The position numbers were made by a program, and so were the translations under genes. From positions 21,328,001 to 21,392,000 of the forward strand of contig OZ316896.1 of assembly GCA_973895155.1 (NCBI GenBank): a stretch of DNA of 64,000 bases, read 5' to 3'. Every line of letters begins with the position of its first letter. Position 1 is the stretch's first letter. The notes under the pieces are model-generated. The model saw only the letters and a list, made by a program, of their open reading frames with translations, did not search any database and was not told where the DNA came from. Positions 10,843 to 23,402 of the stretch are shown here, piece by piece. The DNA comes from Marsupella aquatica (Eukaryota > Marchantiophyta).

Positions 10843-12159
10843 AGACAAACAGAAAGTGTAGCCAACGCCAAACGTGGCTAAAAGTTTATAGGGAGGTGGA
10901 ATCTAATAGATATTCATCACTAAAAAAAGAGGTGCTTTAAACCTTTACATAGCGCATGTTGGAGCTTCTCAGCTACAGTGCATGTTAAACACTGAGGGGG
11001 TCAACGTTACAACATGTGGCTACCAAATCATGATTAGAGGCCATATTGTGAGTGCAAGCCTGGATAGATTCTGGTCAGACACGGTAAGTTTTAAGATTCT
11101 TTCCTTTTTGACCAGGGTGGCAAATGTGACCTTTTGTGCACGAGAAGATTTGAGAAGTCTATTCCTTACCTAAGTTTCCTGGATTAATTTCTGACGTAAA
11201 GATGTCCCAAGATTTGAGGACAGCCCTCAGATTTTGGCAGTGGGTTTGTGGTTAGGTGGGGGCTACTAGTAGTCTTCAAGGGGGCAAATGTTGACGGAAG
11301 ACTTTTGGAATCTTTTCAGACTTGTAACACAAACCCCCTCCAAGTTTTTGCAAAAAGTGACTTATACTTTGAGGTGAGGTGGAATTTGGAATACAGGTGA
11401 GAGTTGTATCAGAACCCCTTGGATTTCACTCTTAGTCTATTTAAGCTGCACACCTACAGTACATTGTTCCATTTAGGTAATAAGAGAGTGACCCCAATTT
11501 TTCTAAGTGATGTAGAGTCTTTTGTGTGCTTTTGCTTTGGTGAACCCTACTTTAGGAAGGGGTTTGTGGATGGATATGCTTAGTAGACCCCCTTCTGGAA
11601 AAAGTTTGCTTAATCAACCCTCTTGATACTTTTCCCCAATCTGGACCATTGATGGACCTTTCGATCTCAGATCTGGGCCGTTCATAGACCTCAGGGGGTC
11701 TATCAAGTAACAAGTTTCATTTTGGGGGTCTATCAAGCAAATACCTTGGGGTTTGTGCATTGAAGTTTGTCAACTTTTTAAGGTTGAACTTAGAGCCTCA
11801 CTTACTGTAATAAAAAAATGCAATCTACTCTTGCCAATGACCAATGATTCAGACTTGCAAAGTCATACACCCTTGCATACACCCTCATGTCGTGTAGGAA
11901 TGGTAGGGAGAAACACTGAAAGGTGGGACACAATAGAATGCTTGTCAAGTTAGGCCCAGACCATTGTTCTGAAACTGATGCTCTGATGGACCATAATGTG
12001 TAACCATGGAACTTGGATGGACCTAGTAACTTTTGATTCCCAAGAATGTGGTCATTTGTATGAACATATTAAAAGACACTTTAATTTCCAAATTTGTTTG
12101 AAACAATCCATGGGGGTTGTGATAGTCAATCCAAAACCAGACAATTAATAGTGAATAAC
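10843..12159. other. Intergenic, no gene recognised
   Basis: Low-GC sequence with short ORFs only. A small direct repeat, GGGGGTCTATCAAG, occurs near 11694 and 11723. Probably eroded repeat DNA. Confidence 0.4.
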
Positions 12160-13011
12160 AGGCACGGCCTTAAAGGAAAGAATGAACTCAAGCCCACTCC
12201 CCTGACCCACTTTTCTCAGAGCCCCGTACATTGCCCGTCCTGGTCCCCGATGCTGCTGCCCGCTATGGCCGGAGTTTGCCAGAACATAAACCAATACTCT
12301 ATCATTTTGTCATCCGCTCCGGCCCGATCAAATTTGTGCCATCAACTTCTGGTTTATGTTCTGGCACCCATCACTTGTTGTCCCCCCCCCCTCCAGCCCA
12401 AGTCCCCAATGCTGCTGCCCACTCCCCTGACTCACTCAGACAGCCCAAGTTTGCTAGAACTTAAACCAAGACTCTATCATAATCATGATTGACTCTTATC
12501 CAAAGTACTAGGCTTTGCCTTAACACTAAGACTCTATTACTAAACAGGCATGAATTCATTGGAAAGAAGTTTCGCCTAAACATAAACCATGACTCTATAG
12601 AGAAGAAGCATCGGGCAAACCATTAACCAAGACTCTAGACTCAATCTTGACTCTTAACCAAAGTACTAGGCTCTGCAACACTTAGACTCTATTACAAAAC
12701 AAACTTGACTTCGTTGGAAAGAAGTGTTGTCAGAACATAAACCAAAACTCTACGAGGAAGAAGTTGATGACACACAGTAGATAGGGCCGGAGCAGGCGAC
12801 AACAAATGAAAGGTGCCAAAACATAAACCCAAAGTCGATGACACAAAGTTGATTGGGCTGGAGTGGGTGACAAAATATAAGAGTCTTGATTTATGTTCTG
12901 GCAAACTCGGGCAGGAACAGGCAGCAACATCGGGGACTGGGACGGGCAGTGTACGGAGCCCCAGGAAAATGAGGGAGCATTAAGTAACTTGTTTTAGATT
13001 TAACGCGCGGT
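12160..13011. mobile_element. Mutator-like element B with long terminal inverted repeats
   Basis: The left arm from about 12218 (GAGCCCCGTACATTGCCCGT ... GAACATAAACCAATACTCTA) is the near-reverse complement of the right arm ending 12960 (ACGGGCAGTGTACGGAGCCC), giving an inverted repeat of about 90 bp. The right terminus ...GATTTAACGCGCGGT matches elements A and C. The interior holds two units of about 130 bp with CTTAACCAAAGTACTAGGCT and GGAAAGAAGTGTT. I could not find matching target duplications here, and the left terminus near 12160 is eroded. No transposase. Confidence 0.7.
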
Positions 13012-14209
13012 AAAGAAATACTGGTGGGGATGATCAGGCAACTAGTTGTGGACATGATCAGCTGTGGAGAAGTCATTGGGTTTATCCAGACTTATACTCA
13101 ATAAGGTGTCAGCAATTCAAATTTTTTTTGTGATCCAAGCATGGGGTTTAAGCAATCTGAATCATGGATCAGAGATGGCCAGACACATTGCTTCATGGAA
13201 CCACAGCAGGAAGTTAGTGCCTCCACTTTCTGGATCCTCATTGACATGTGATGGGGCTCAGATTCTGTATATGTGGAGAGCATTTTTGTTCTAAAATTTA
13301 GACTTTATTCAAACGAGGACGGTGAAAAACACATCTGCTAAGGATCTGAATTTAGGGAGATTTTCTATAACACAGTTTTGAAGAATGATTCTCACCATTA
13401 ATTCCAGGACTGGAAGGGGAGGTTACGGGCAGGCACTCTACTTGGTTTGGTAGAAGAGAAGCAAAATGCAAAACTACCTTGCAGGCAGGAAAAAGCCCCG
13501 GTTTCTTTAATTTTGTATTTTTGTTTATATAATTCCTACTAACAACCACACAAGCACCTATGACACACATTTCACTAGCCCAAAGCAAGGCAGAGAACCC
13601 ATACTACATTGATTCAAGAGAAAGATCTGGAGTATAATTGTCTGTGCCACAATTAAAATTGAGACCTACTCATCAGAAGTTAGTCCATAGCAAACTATTG
13701 CACAACACAGACATAGAGAACCAACGTACAGCAAGAAATTGAAACAAAGATATGTCCTTCACCCTGTCCAGTACTGTCCACTAAGAATCACTATGCACAA
13801 TTCCAATACATCGGCAGAATGATGTAGCCTGCAATGGACTGATTGTGACATAAGCATATTTGTGGGAAGAGTCCAAATTAGTCGGTGGCCTTCTCTTGCT
13901 GGACGTATTACTCAGAGGGCTAGTGGTTTTGCTGCTAAATTGTGGAGTCTTACTTTCTTTCCCCTAAGGTCAAATGACTTACAATGACCTTTTTGGTAAC
14001 ATTGGTCAAATGTGTTTAATTTGAAGTCCCTCATGTACTTTCTCATTTTATGTCTATGGATGGTAATGAACCAGAACTCCCCTGCAAAGCCTTGGCTGGG
14101 ATGATGAGATTTTGTGCCTTGGGCTAGCCGCCTCATGGGTTATCCAATTTCATGAACAACTTTCAGGTCAAAACTATAGCGCAAAACTACACCCAGACTT
14201 ACGCTTGTT
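13012..14209. other. Intergenic, no gene recognised
   Basis: Short ORFs only; none shows a domain, coherent splice sites or a homologous partner in the window. Confidence 0.4.
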
Positions 14210-14495
14210 AATCTCTTGGGGGTGTCACTTTCACAAAAATGACATATCATGTGTGACAAGATAGGGCCATTTTATTGGTTCAAAGGGAAGATTTAAGAAT
14301 TTTCTCAGAAGAACAATAAGGTCTTTTAAATCCAATTTTGAGACTTAGAAGAACATTAGGGTACTTCTAACCAAAATTTTGAAATATTTCAAGAATATTC
14401 TAAATATATAGGAGTTGAAAAAACTAATGTTTTTCTTACATTTTAGGGGGTCTAAGGCCTAAAAACGTCATCACAAGTGATGGGGAGACCTTCAT
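14210..14495 (+). repeat. Dispersed repeat, family G, copy 1
   Basis: About 285 bp homologous to 21563-21832 in the opposite orientation. Shared blocks are GTGTCACTTTCACAAAAATGA, CCATTTTATTGGTT, AAGGTCTTTTAAATC, AACCAAAATTTTGAAATATT and TTACATTTTAGGGG. Two copies in opposite orientation with non-homologous flanks suggest a transposed element of unknown class. Confidence 0.7.
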
Positions 14496-16086
14496 ATAGT
14501 GAGACCTTCGAGATTAATCCATGGCCATTTGGGGGCTATGGGTGTAACCCCCTTGGGCTCACCACCATCAAGATTAGATTGCAGAACCCCCTCAGGCCAT
14601 GGTTTACCCTATATAACTCTTTTCAATAACTGCACATTAAAAAAGCAGCAGTGTGGGTGTACTATGCCATGTGGCATGCGCCTACACATTATGCGGATTT
14701 AATATACCAGGATAAACCCAATTGTTCTTGTATATGGGTGATTGCTGTTCCTTCTAAGTAACCAGGTGCAATGTAGTCTCCAGCCGTGCTTATGTGCACT
14801 TACCGCCGGACACTAGAAAATGGCCAAAATCCCATCCAATGCCTTCGTCTTACTGAATCTGCTGTGCATAAAGTAATTGCACACAAAAATGGGTCTAATA
14901 TTAGCTAAACTTGACTACTTGAAGAATCATTCAAAAGTACACTCGATGAATGATTCGTGTTGTCATCAGGGAATATGTATGGACATAAAAGGTAAGGCAA
15001 AAAGTGTAAAAGAATACACAAAAGCCTGGATTTGAGGTTGTTGTGGGAAATGCAGAAGTAGTACAAAATCATCATGACATCGTACAGCCACTGTTAGTCT
15101 GGTTTTGGAGTTTGTGGAAAACTTTTGTAATTTGTGAGACAATCCAACACAAAAGATGATGTCCCCCAATCACCAAGGCATGTGTATTTTGGTGGTTTAC
15201 AGAATTTTCTTGTCCTGTAAAACATACTACTCGTGAATTTCAGCATTTGCATGCTGTCCATCCCGATTGCAAAATTCCATCCTAGCATACTTGCAACCAT
15301 GGGGTCCATCAATTTTCTTTTATAAAATTACGATGCATAATTGCACTAATAACCAGGTGCATCATTAGCCAGGTTGGAAAAGACATCAAAGAGCATTATA
15401 TCCACGGAGCAAAGGGAACACCTGATTTCCAAAATTGGACAAAACTTATCAAAATCAGAATCAAGCACCAAAATATACACAAATACTTCTGAGATTAGGT
15501 TTCCTGAAACCCCTAAACTAAAGAAGCCCCCAAACATACTTAGACACTTACTTTTGAGTTTCTTCTGGGCTAAAAATATAAACCAAACACATGCATACAA
15601 AAGTAATAAGTTTGCAAATATGTCTGAGGGTGGCTTTACAAGACCTTGGGGGCACATGTGGTTTTTTTCCAGGCAAACTGTGGCCCACTCATTTTTGGAA
15701 TTATAAATCCACAGCAAAAATCTTTAAAACTGAACTTTCATAAATGCAAATTCCTTAATGAAGGAGCCAAAGCTTGCAAATGTTTGAATTACCTATGGAG
15801 GTGGTGTCAAATTCTGTGTAAACATGCACTCCACATCAGCATATACTTGGGCTTTAAGGTGATGGTACTTCACAACAGAGACATCTCTATGGAAGGAAAA
15901 AGATGCTGTACATTATGTACTCCGATTCTACAAAAGTGGAGATATCCTATCCTATATATGTTGGTGCTAGGGTTTCTAGTCAGATTCCGGTGCTTGACCC
16001 CCCATGCGTTCACCATGGAGGTCTACCAGGCTCTTCACTTTGCAGATAGGTAGGTATTGTTGACCCCCCATGCTGCTCCCTACTGG
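14496..16086. other. Intergenic, no gene recognised
   Basis: A 110-codon frame at 15374-15706 is overlapped by an equally long frame on the other strand. Neither resembles a known protein. Likely non-coding. Confidence 0.4.
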
Positions 16087-16298
16087 TAATCACACATCAA
16101 AATGCAGTAATATATAGCATGCACACACATCATCCCCATGTGGTTTCCTATGGGTAATTACATATCAAAATGTAGTAATATACAGCATGCAGACACATCA
16201 AAATATAATAATGTACAGCTTGCACTCATTGAAAAAAATTAAGAGGTATATCATGGTAATGTCTTACACCTTCTATGTCATATTTTGATGGGCAATTA
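16087..16298. mobile_element. MITE, family D, copy 2, internally repeated
   Basis: The left end TAATCACACATCAAAATGC and right end ATTTTGATGGGCAATTA are inverted. The left terminus is repeated three times inside (near 16087, 16156 and 16196), each followed by AGTAATATA or a close variant and then a GCATGC or GCTTGC motif. Same family as 9623-9741 and 50582-50732. Confidence 0.6.
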
Positions 16299-16475
16299 CA
16301 TGTTGTTCAGTTTACCAATAGGGAAGTGTTGTTGTTACCAATAGGGAAGTGTTGTTGTCCCTTGTTGTTTTGCATTTGCCTTTCCGTTTGGCTCTTTTAT
16401 TGCCTCCCCTTGATTGGGCTTTTGGCACGGATGATCCTGTCTGGGCGCCGCTTCTTTTCTCCAGTTTGATATATT

Positions 16476-17001
16476 TTATCCAGAACTATCAAAATAAGGG
16501 AAGGGCCAATCAAAACGGAACATCAATTCCCTCCACAATTTGTTCACAAGGTCCACAATATTTGCGAAGGAATCGGATCCGCCGCTCCCAAGGTAAATTA
16601 ATATTGGACTTCCGTCACTCCCGCCGTCACTGCTCGGGCTTCGAGTACTTCCCGGCAAATTATTAAGGTGCTTCTCTTGAATAAGATGACACCGATAGCA
16701 ACCTGTAGCTGTAATCTCAAATCTCTGTCTCACTCGCTCTCCGCAATACTCTCCAGGTCGAGCCCCCCCGACTCTCCTGCTGTCTGCGCTCAAGATGAGA
16801 GTTCACAATATTCATCTTCTTCCTAAGTTCGAAACTATTTTCGAGAATGGGCAGGCTCTGAGCTCAGACTACAGTAGCCCTTCAGTCCCGAACGTCACAG
16901 ATGTCTTCTTAATAGAAAGTTCCACAATGGGATCCAAAATGAAACGCTTGAGAAGCTATGGAATTGTTGGAAAAAAGAACTTCCACACAGTTATGAGGTA
17001 A
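16476..17001. other. Possible divergent leader/first-exon region, weak
   Basis: On the plus strand an ATG at 16795 follows a CT-rich stretch that resembles a 5' leader. It opens a 68-codon frame that reaches ATGAG|GTAAAA near 17000, a plausible splice donor. On the minus strand 16476-16793 holds a 105-codon frame, started by TTG, with a glycine/serine-rich middle and the end FRFDWPFPYF. Neither protein is recognised, and no downstream exons could be joined. Treat both as hypotheses only. Confidence 0.15.
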
Positions 17002-18949
17002 AACCCGATATAGTGCGAATGGTATAACAACTTCTGCGTTTCTCAATCTACATGAGAAACCAGACCCAAGCATAGCTTGCGCACCTTCAGAACTAAGCAA
17101 GAGGTTAATCCATTCGGCCCTTCAAAGTTTTAGTAACTATTTGATCCGGTGTCCTGAAAGAGATGGAAGGGAGCAGTCGGAGCATGGCACAGAATTTCCA
17201 CTCCCCATGAAAGCTAGAAAAGAAGAAGACAAAAACTGAACTGCTTGGCTCATACCTGTGAGAATCAGAAACAGTACAACTAGGACTGTGCACAAGGGAG
17301 GAATTGACTACGGAAACCTGACTTAGTCGAAGATGAAACAAACACGCAAAAACAGCATTCACGGAAGATTGCTTACATGCAGTGTGAACGATTCCCCTCA
17401 TTCAACCACTTATGCAGTAACGATCTACGGATGACGGTTAGATACAGCCCCGTGCCATTTACACTACTATTTACAGGAAACGATGTACTTTGGAGGTAGC
17501 AAAATTTACCATCTCCAGCATTTACATAGCTTTATAGCCATACTCACAAGCTATACTCACAAGCTATACTCACAAGCTATACTCACAAGTTACGCTCAGA
17601 CTCAGATGCTGTACCAGCAACAACAAAATCATTTGACATCTGCCTGCAGACAACACAACCTTGGACCGTCAGCACACATGGACACGCGTAGCAAAGACTT
17701 GACAAATCTTCATATCAAGCCATCACAACATCATGCAGGAGTGGCTCTACAACCATTGAAGAAAACGAGTGGTGTTCCTACAAAATCCATATGGTTTTAA
17801 TAAATGCAGTCAAATCCCAAACATAATCCAGACCAGAAAGAAAGGCCAACGAAAATGAGGGTCTGATGAGGAAGACGCATACTTGGGCACCTATCAAATC
17901 CCTTGTGCAGATAAATGGTACCAATCTTCGCTCTTTCCAGCAATGATTGCTTCACAAAAGTATGTCCCAAACCTTTTAAGTAGCATATTTAAGGACGGTA
18001 ACCAGTTAGTGTTAGGCTACTCGGTGCCTTTTCAAATATAATGCTCCAGATGAAGAAAGAACTGCCGCCGCAATCTGTATGCATCCAGCCGTCTCGGATT
18101 TCTTCAAATATCTGAAAGACGCATCGCTTACGGCAATTCCTGATAGTAATCGCAAACAGAAAGGCCCAATTCCATGATAAAGCGCGAAAACAGCTTTAAT
18201 CATTACCGATGAAAGGTTACAACACTGCAGTTGTATGACTTCATACTTACCACCCGGAATGGAAGTCCCCTCAACTCAATTCAACTACCTCGCTCAATCA
18301 AACTTTCAAGCCTTAGTAATCACATCAACGGGGGCAAAAGGCATTCGGCTCGTAAAGCATGGCTGATACCAGGCTTGAAAAAGTCTCTGGTCGCATGTTT
18401 CGCTCCTGACGCTACTAATACAACTGGTGGCGAACCTGCGATCTTTGTTGGCTGCACTTCCACACACTCGCATCTCAGGAACCCACAATTCGAAAACAAA
18501 AGAGAAAACAAAAAGGCAACTCCGCTCTATGAAGGTGACAGTAAATCAGATTAAAAAGCATCCAACCAAACATATGTACATATAATTTTGGCCTCTCTTT
18601 TCCTTTCTAAGGCAGTCCGTAACCATAATTCTTGGCTCTCAAGGACTGTGCAAGCCACGAAATACCCGTCCAGACCTAGTTTTGAAGCAACTGATTACGA
18701 TTGTCGACATCGGTCCAGGTTGTCTACTTATGCCTTCTGCCCACTGACTGCGGGTGTAATCCCTTAGTGAGAGTTAAAACAAAATTAGGTTTATGTCAGA
18801 ATATCCCAGCTACTGACAGTCAATAAACATATCTTGTTCGAAGCTACAGTAGTACCATTTACTCCAATTAATTGACAAATTTGGGTTCAAGCAAACTCTG
18901 CCCAGAAACGCTAATTATCGTCTATATATCGTGGCATCGGTGTGATCGA
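17002..18949. other. Intergenic, no gene recognised; small 15-bp tandem repeat
   Basis: Near 17540-17590 TACTCACAAGCTATA is repeated about four times. The rest has only short overlapping ORFs. Sequence just left of 18950 should be the 3' UTR of the minus-strand gene that follows. Confidence 0.45.
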
Positions 18950-20176
18950 TCACCCAACAAGCACGCGTTCCCCTGCCCATCCGTTATCGTTAAAACTAAA
19001 GACGCTAAACCAACAGTTCTCCTTGGTCTCGAGATCTTGGTACTGAGTGTCCACATGCACAAACTGTACTCTCTCGTCTCCCACCATGTCCACATTCAAC
19101 AGGGTGGGATCCTTGGAGCGGCACTGAATGATCCCAAACAGCGCGGCGCGCTTCATCTCCACAAACACGAGGTCGCCCGGGATGTGCCCCTGGATCCCAA
19201 GCAAGCCCCAACAGTTGCTAGATTTGACATCACAGCATCTATCGTCCTCCACGACTTTCAAATCATCGTTGCAGCCTACAAGCCAAGAGTCTTCCAAAAT
19301 TCCAGAGAACACCTGATAGTTTGAAATGGATCTGCCTAAGGCTTCCAGGTCGTAGCCGTGTACTTGATAATTCAAGAAATATTCCCTCCAATGCTCGGAA
19401 TACACGTACATGGCGATCGACTTTTCTGACCAGTTGACCACGGCGATTGTTCCACGCGCAACATTCTGATAGTTATTCTGAAAGTGGGACCAGTGAGCCC
19501 GCGCCATACTGTCGTTGTAACCCGGCATGCGGCCTGTGCGCATTCCAATGTTGCTGTCTGGCAAGGTATCCCGCGCCTGCTGCTCTCTCGACAAGACGAT
19601 ATATCCCTGCGAAGGGCGGCCAGGGTCACGATGGCTGTATTGAGTGTCATGGACTGGAGCACTGTTCGACCTCAGAGAGTGATTCTCAGCGTGACCAGGG
19701 ACTTCGGGAGCTGTGTTAGTTCTCCCGAGCAAACGCTTCACAAATTTGGTAGAAATAGGAAAATAACGCTCGTTGATTGAAGGGCTCGTCGATGGTGGTG
19801 GTGGTGGTGGTGGTGATGGATGCTGATACTGGTGCGGTGGAGGAGCATTGGCTGGAATCGAAGGGCTATTCGATGGTGGTGGTGGTGGTAGCTGATACTG
19901 GTGCGGTGAAGGAGCATGGGCTGGAATCGAGAACTGATCCGCATAATACGGTTGTGGTGTTTGTACTATGTACATGTAACGTTGGTAAAGTGGGACTAGC
20001 TCCGGGTAAAGCGGATCCGTCAAGCTGTAGCCTTCGTGGGTAGCCGTGTAGTTGTCCACTCTGCCTGTGGTATTCGTACTGGGATGATTAGTTCGATACT
20101 GACCGTAAGCGGAACCGATGTTTGCCACCGCCGTCACTCCTGCGATGCAGACCGTTGCTAGCGCAATCGACGCCAT
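18950..20176 (-). CDS. Unrecognised proline-rich protein with N-terminal signal/anchor
   Basis: A 408-residue single-exon frame beginning MASIALATVCIAGVTAVANI, a hydrophobic stretch (about residues 4-20) that could be a signal peptide or membrane anchor. Residues 83-132 are two tandem proline-rich units, SIPAHAPSPHQYQ plus poly-Pro and SIPANAPPPHQYQ plus poly-Pro, reminiscent of extensin-type wall proteins but lacking the SPPPP-Tyr array. Residues about 235-408 form a globular-looking domain with mixed hydrophobic strands (GTIAVVNWSEKSIAMYVYSE, PGDLVFVEMKRAALFGII) and seven or more Cys, among them CCDVKSSNC. The ATG lies in a good context (AAGATGGCG). I do not recognise the C-terminal domain. 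The length and biased composition make a real gene likely; function is unknown, perhaps cell-surface. Confidence 0.72.
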   Translation of the reverse strand: MASIALATVCIAGVTAVANIGSAYGQYRTNHPSTNTTGRVDNYTATHEGYSLTDPLYPELVPLYQRYMYIVQTPQPYYADQFSIPAHAPSPHQYQLPPPPPSNSPSIPANAPPPHQYQHPSPPPPPPPSTSPSINERYFPISTKFVKRLLGRTNTAPEVPGHAENHSLRSNSAPVHDTQYSHRDPGRPSQGYIVLSREQQARDTLPDSNIGMRTGRMPGYNDSMARAHWSHFQNNYQNVARGTIAVVNWSEKSIAMYVYSEHWREYFLNYQVHGYDLEALGRSISNYQVFSGILEDSWLVGCNDDLKVVEDDRCCDVKSSNCWGLLGIQGHIPGDLVFVEMKRAALFGIIQCRSKDPTLLNVDMVGDERVQFVHVDTQYQDLETKENCWFSVFSFNDNGWAGERVLVG

Positions 20177-20643
20177 CTTTGCTTTTGCACCTGCTCCTCA
20201 GATTTGCCCTTCGCCTGACCTCAAGTTCTTCAAAATGCTCCGGCCCCAATCGATGTCTAGGCGAATGTCGACCTACGAACAATTTCTGCTAAATTAAGTA
20301 GATGCCGGCCCGTCGACGAATTGAACCAGATAATTACACAAAACTCCTGCGAAACTAAACAGATTGCGCTGATGTACGACAGCCTACGAGCCCTTCCAAT
20401 CTACGAGAAACAGTGGACGAACGTACAGGACCCAACGGGATTGCATTTCGACACTTGGCGACGATCGATGCAGCAGAACGAGCTCAGACAATCGCGTTGA
20501 TGGGGCAAAATACATTGTTGACCCAGACAAACTCAGTGTTGACCCAGACGGATAGACAAGGGACGGCAGCCAAGAGGTCCTCAACACTCTCAACCCCAAA
20601 AGGCCAAAACCTTCCTACTGTAGTCACCTTGAACTATGGTAAT
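20177..20643. promoter_or_regulatory. Leader and promoter region of the proline-rich gene
   Basis: Sequence upstream of the minus-strand ATG; the first ~110 bp is purine-rich when read on the minus strand and probably leader. No clear TATA box was identified. Doubled GTTGACCCAGAC near 20517 and 20537. Confidence 0.35.
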
Positions 20644-20749
20644 GGCCACTAAAATATGTTCAAATTTATAATATTGTCATCGTTTTTATTTATATTGGCC
20701 ACTAAAATATGTTCAAATTTATAATATTGTCATCGTTTTTATTTATATT
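20644..20749. repeat. Perfect 53-bp tandem duplication
   Basis: GGCCACTAAAATATGTTCAA begins at 20644 and again at 20697; both copies run through GTCATCGTTTTTATTTATAT without a visible mismatch, so the duplication is recent. Confidence 0.9.
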
Positions 20750-21562
20750 TTACGACCCGGTTATCCATTCAATAAATAGTAAATTGAAGCCAGGATGGAG
20801 CACCATGTTGGACACTGTGCTGAACTAACAATATGATAAAAAAAAACAGCCTCGGTCTAAAACCACCTAACCCAATAGCTCAAATAAATTAATGCACGCG
20901 TTCCCGGCCTTCACACAGAATAAAAACATTTTTTTATAAACCCCATAATAGTACATTGTTAGGAAAAACTGTAATGAAAAATACATGGATTGGATGATAG
21001 GATGTAAAAGGGGAATAAAATGTGTCTTTATCAAAAAAATTAAAGGATTATAAAGAAGTTCGCAAAAGATTATCAGAATAATTACAGCCAATAGCTAAGA
21101 AAAATGAACTTGACAACCAATATACTAAAATTGTATGTACCTGTAAACAAGTACCAAACATTGCCACTTATTTTACTGATCCAAAACCAGGGTACTGGTA
21201 CTTTCAACATTTCCAATAGTCAATCACAAGCCTGAATGCCCATTCTGTGAATGTTAAATAATAGAGATAAATAAATAAATAAAACATTGTCAAAGAATCT
21301 ATGTTGCTCCCTTCATCTTTGCCCCATCCTTGACTTTGGTCTGCGTTTTCACTTTGAATTTTGTCATTATTAGTTTTGTCCCATACCTCGTTTTGATATG
21401 CCCTTCACCCCGGTTTGGCCATGACGGCATATTGGGGATCTTGACCCCATCATCCCGCCACCAGGTCGCCCGGTCCCCCACCCACCCAGCTTGCCTGGAC
21501 TCGACAATTTTTGACCGAGCCCAACCCCGCCCTCGGGGTCTCACTGTAAGGATGCCCCCGAG
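20750..21562. other. Intergenic, no gene recognised; C-rich end
   Basis: AT-rich to about 21300, then a C-rich degenerate stretch (ACCCACCCAGC, GCCCGGTCCCCC) that continues on the other side of the family G repeat. Confidence 0.4.
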
Positions 21563-21832
21563 GATGCCTCCCCATCCCTTGCAATGTTTTTAGGCCTCGG
21601 ATCCCCTAAAATGTAAGATTAAAAATAAATAAATCAACCCCTATAAAGTTAGAATATTTCAAAATTTTGGTTAGAAAGACCCTAATGTTCTTATAAGTCT
21701 CAAAATTAGATTTAAAAGACCTTATTGTTATTCTGCACAAATTCTTAAGCGTGCTCTTCAAACCAATAAAACGACCCTATCCTTTGTTGCAGATGATGTG
21801 TCATTTTTGTGGAAGTGAAACCCCCAAGACCC
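21563..21832 (-). repeat. Dispersed repeat, family G, copy 2
   Basis: Reverse-oriented homologue of 14210-14495 (see there). The C-rich DNA on both flanks (about 21400-21560 and 21833-21960) suggests insertion into, or capture within, a degenerate C-rich repeat. Confidence 0.7.
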
Positions 21833-22324
21833 CGCGCCCGACCATTTTTTATCCAGCCCGGCCCCAACCTTGCCTGGTCCCCACCCACCCGGTCCGCCCC
21901 CGACCTCACCCAGTCCCCCCACCCACCCTGCCGGCCCCAACCCCAAACTGGGGGACCAGCTAGCTAGACCGGGGGAGACTGTATGAGTCCGAGGGACTGG
22001 GAAAAACCAAACCATTCCCAAACCGGCAAAACCCAGTGAAAAACACAAAATTTATAAGGTCTAGCTTCCATGTTCTCAGCTGGCCTTAGGGTAAGGCCAT
22101 ATTGGAAAACTGATACACACATGGAAAATTCTGTTGGAAATGGTGAGATTGGGAAGGAAAGTATGGCCATCAACACATGGTAAGAACTCCCCAACTCACC
22201 AATTTGGTCTGGATGTTCAATTGTTTGTGAACCAAATTCTTTTGATGCTATTTTTTGGCACAATCTGATAGTAAGGATAGAAGATTGAGAGAGTTCAAGT
22301 TTTTGGTATCTAATATTTTCTGAC
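21833..22324. other. C-rich degenerate repeat and intergenic sequence
   Basis: CCCACCC/CCCGGCCCC-type short repeats to about 21960, then unremarkable sequence. No gene recognised. Confidence 0.4.
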
Positions 22325-22600
22325 ATTGCTATATTGCGAACACCTTCTACCTCATTTTGTCTTATTAGAAATATGAGTTCTGAATTTTCTTTTAAATCTG
22401 GCCTAGTGTATCATTTCACTTTGTATTGGTTTGAATTTAACAAATTATCTAACCCCTTTATTATTTCAAGTTTATGATTTCATTTGATTTTATATGTTTT
22501 ATTGTGATAGCTTATCATGTAAAGATGAGATTTTTTTTCTGCCATTCATCCTCTATTGCACGAGATGGTCAGACTCACCAGGATGCACCCAGTACAAAAA
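22325..22600 (+). repeat. Dispersed repeat, family E, fragment
   Basis: TTGCTATATTGCGAACACC followed by CATTTTGTCTTATTAG and AACCCCTTTA is a diverged version of the 5' half of the family E repeats. Confidence 0.45.
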
Positions 22601-23402
22601 CCAGAGATGCCCTGTAGGTTATATGTCCATTGGTGAAAAACTTTCCAACCCTTATGGTTTAGAGGCTAACAGTTGTCACCTAAATAGTGAATCTTTCAAT
22701 AGGGCATTCAATAGGGCCTAAAAATAGAGTACAAAGCTAGAGTATAAAGCTAACATACTTTTCTGTCAACCACAAAATACTATACCTCTAAGGTACATTG
22801 ACTTATAAGTTATGTATTTGTTTTTCACCTAAAAAGTAAGGTAATTTCTTCACTTTAAAGGTGTGCATTTTTATTCTATTTATTTATTTGATTCCCTGTT
22901 TTAATGCATTTGAATACTATGCTATAATTGCTATTTGATATTTACATAGGATACAATTGACATCATTGTCAATAAGTTAAAATAGATGTGTCTTAGAACG
23001 AACATGCTATATCGTAAATGTGGGAAGAAGGGCAAATAGTTCTCAAAATTGAAACAAACACAACAAAACCCTAGAAACAAAACTCTGCACATTGTCAACA
23101 AACCAAAATTACAATAAGATCCCAAAGGAGGAAAACTAAGGGAAAACCCACAAGAAGCCCTAGCAGCTGCAACCTTGGGCATTTTGGCTGCTTGGAGTTC
23201 CTATGCAATGAGAGAGCATCAGAGCATAACCCTAAGAAAAACATTTCGAAGTATGCATACATTTTTACGTAAACCCTTCAGTGTTCAACAAGTTCCCAGC
23301 AACCTTTAGTATGCCATAAGAACCTACCCTTGTTGCAGAGACCCATGCCCCGTAATAATATGTACAGTAGATGTCAGACTGTCACTAACTGCACTTATGT
23401 AC
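22601..23402. other. Intergenic, no gene recognised
   Basis: AT-rich sequence with short ORFs only. Confidence 0.4.

Noticed and set aside
15374-15706. 110-codon plus-strand frame
   Set aside because: Opposite strand carries an equally long frame over the same bases; neither has a domain or codon pattern suggesting a gene.
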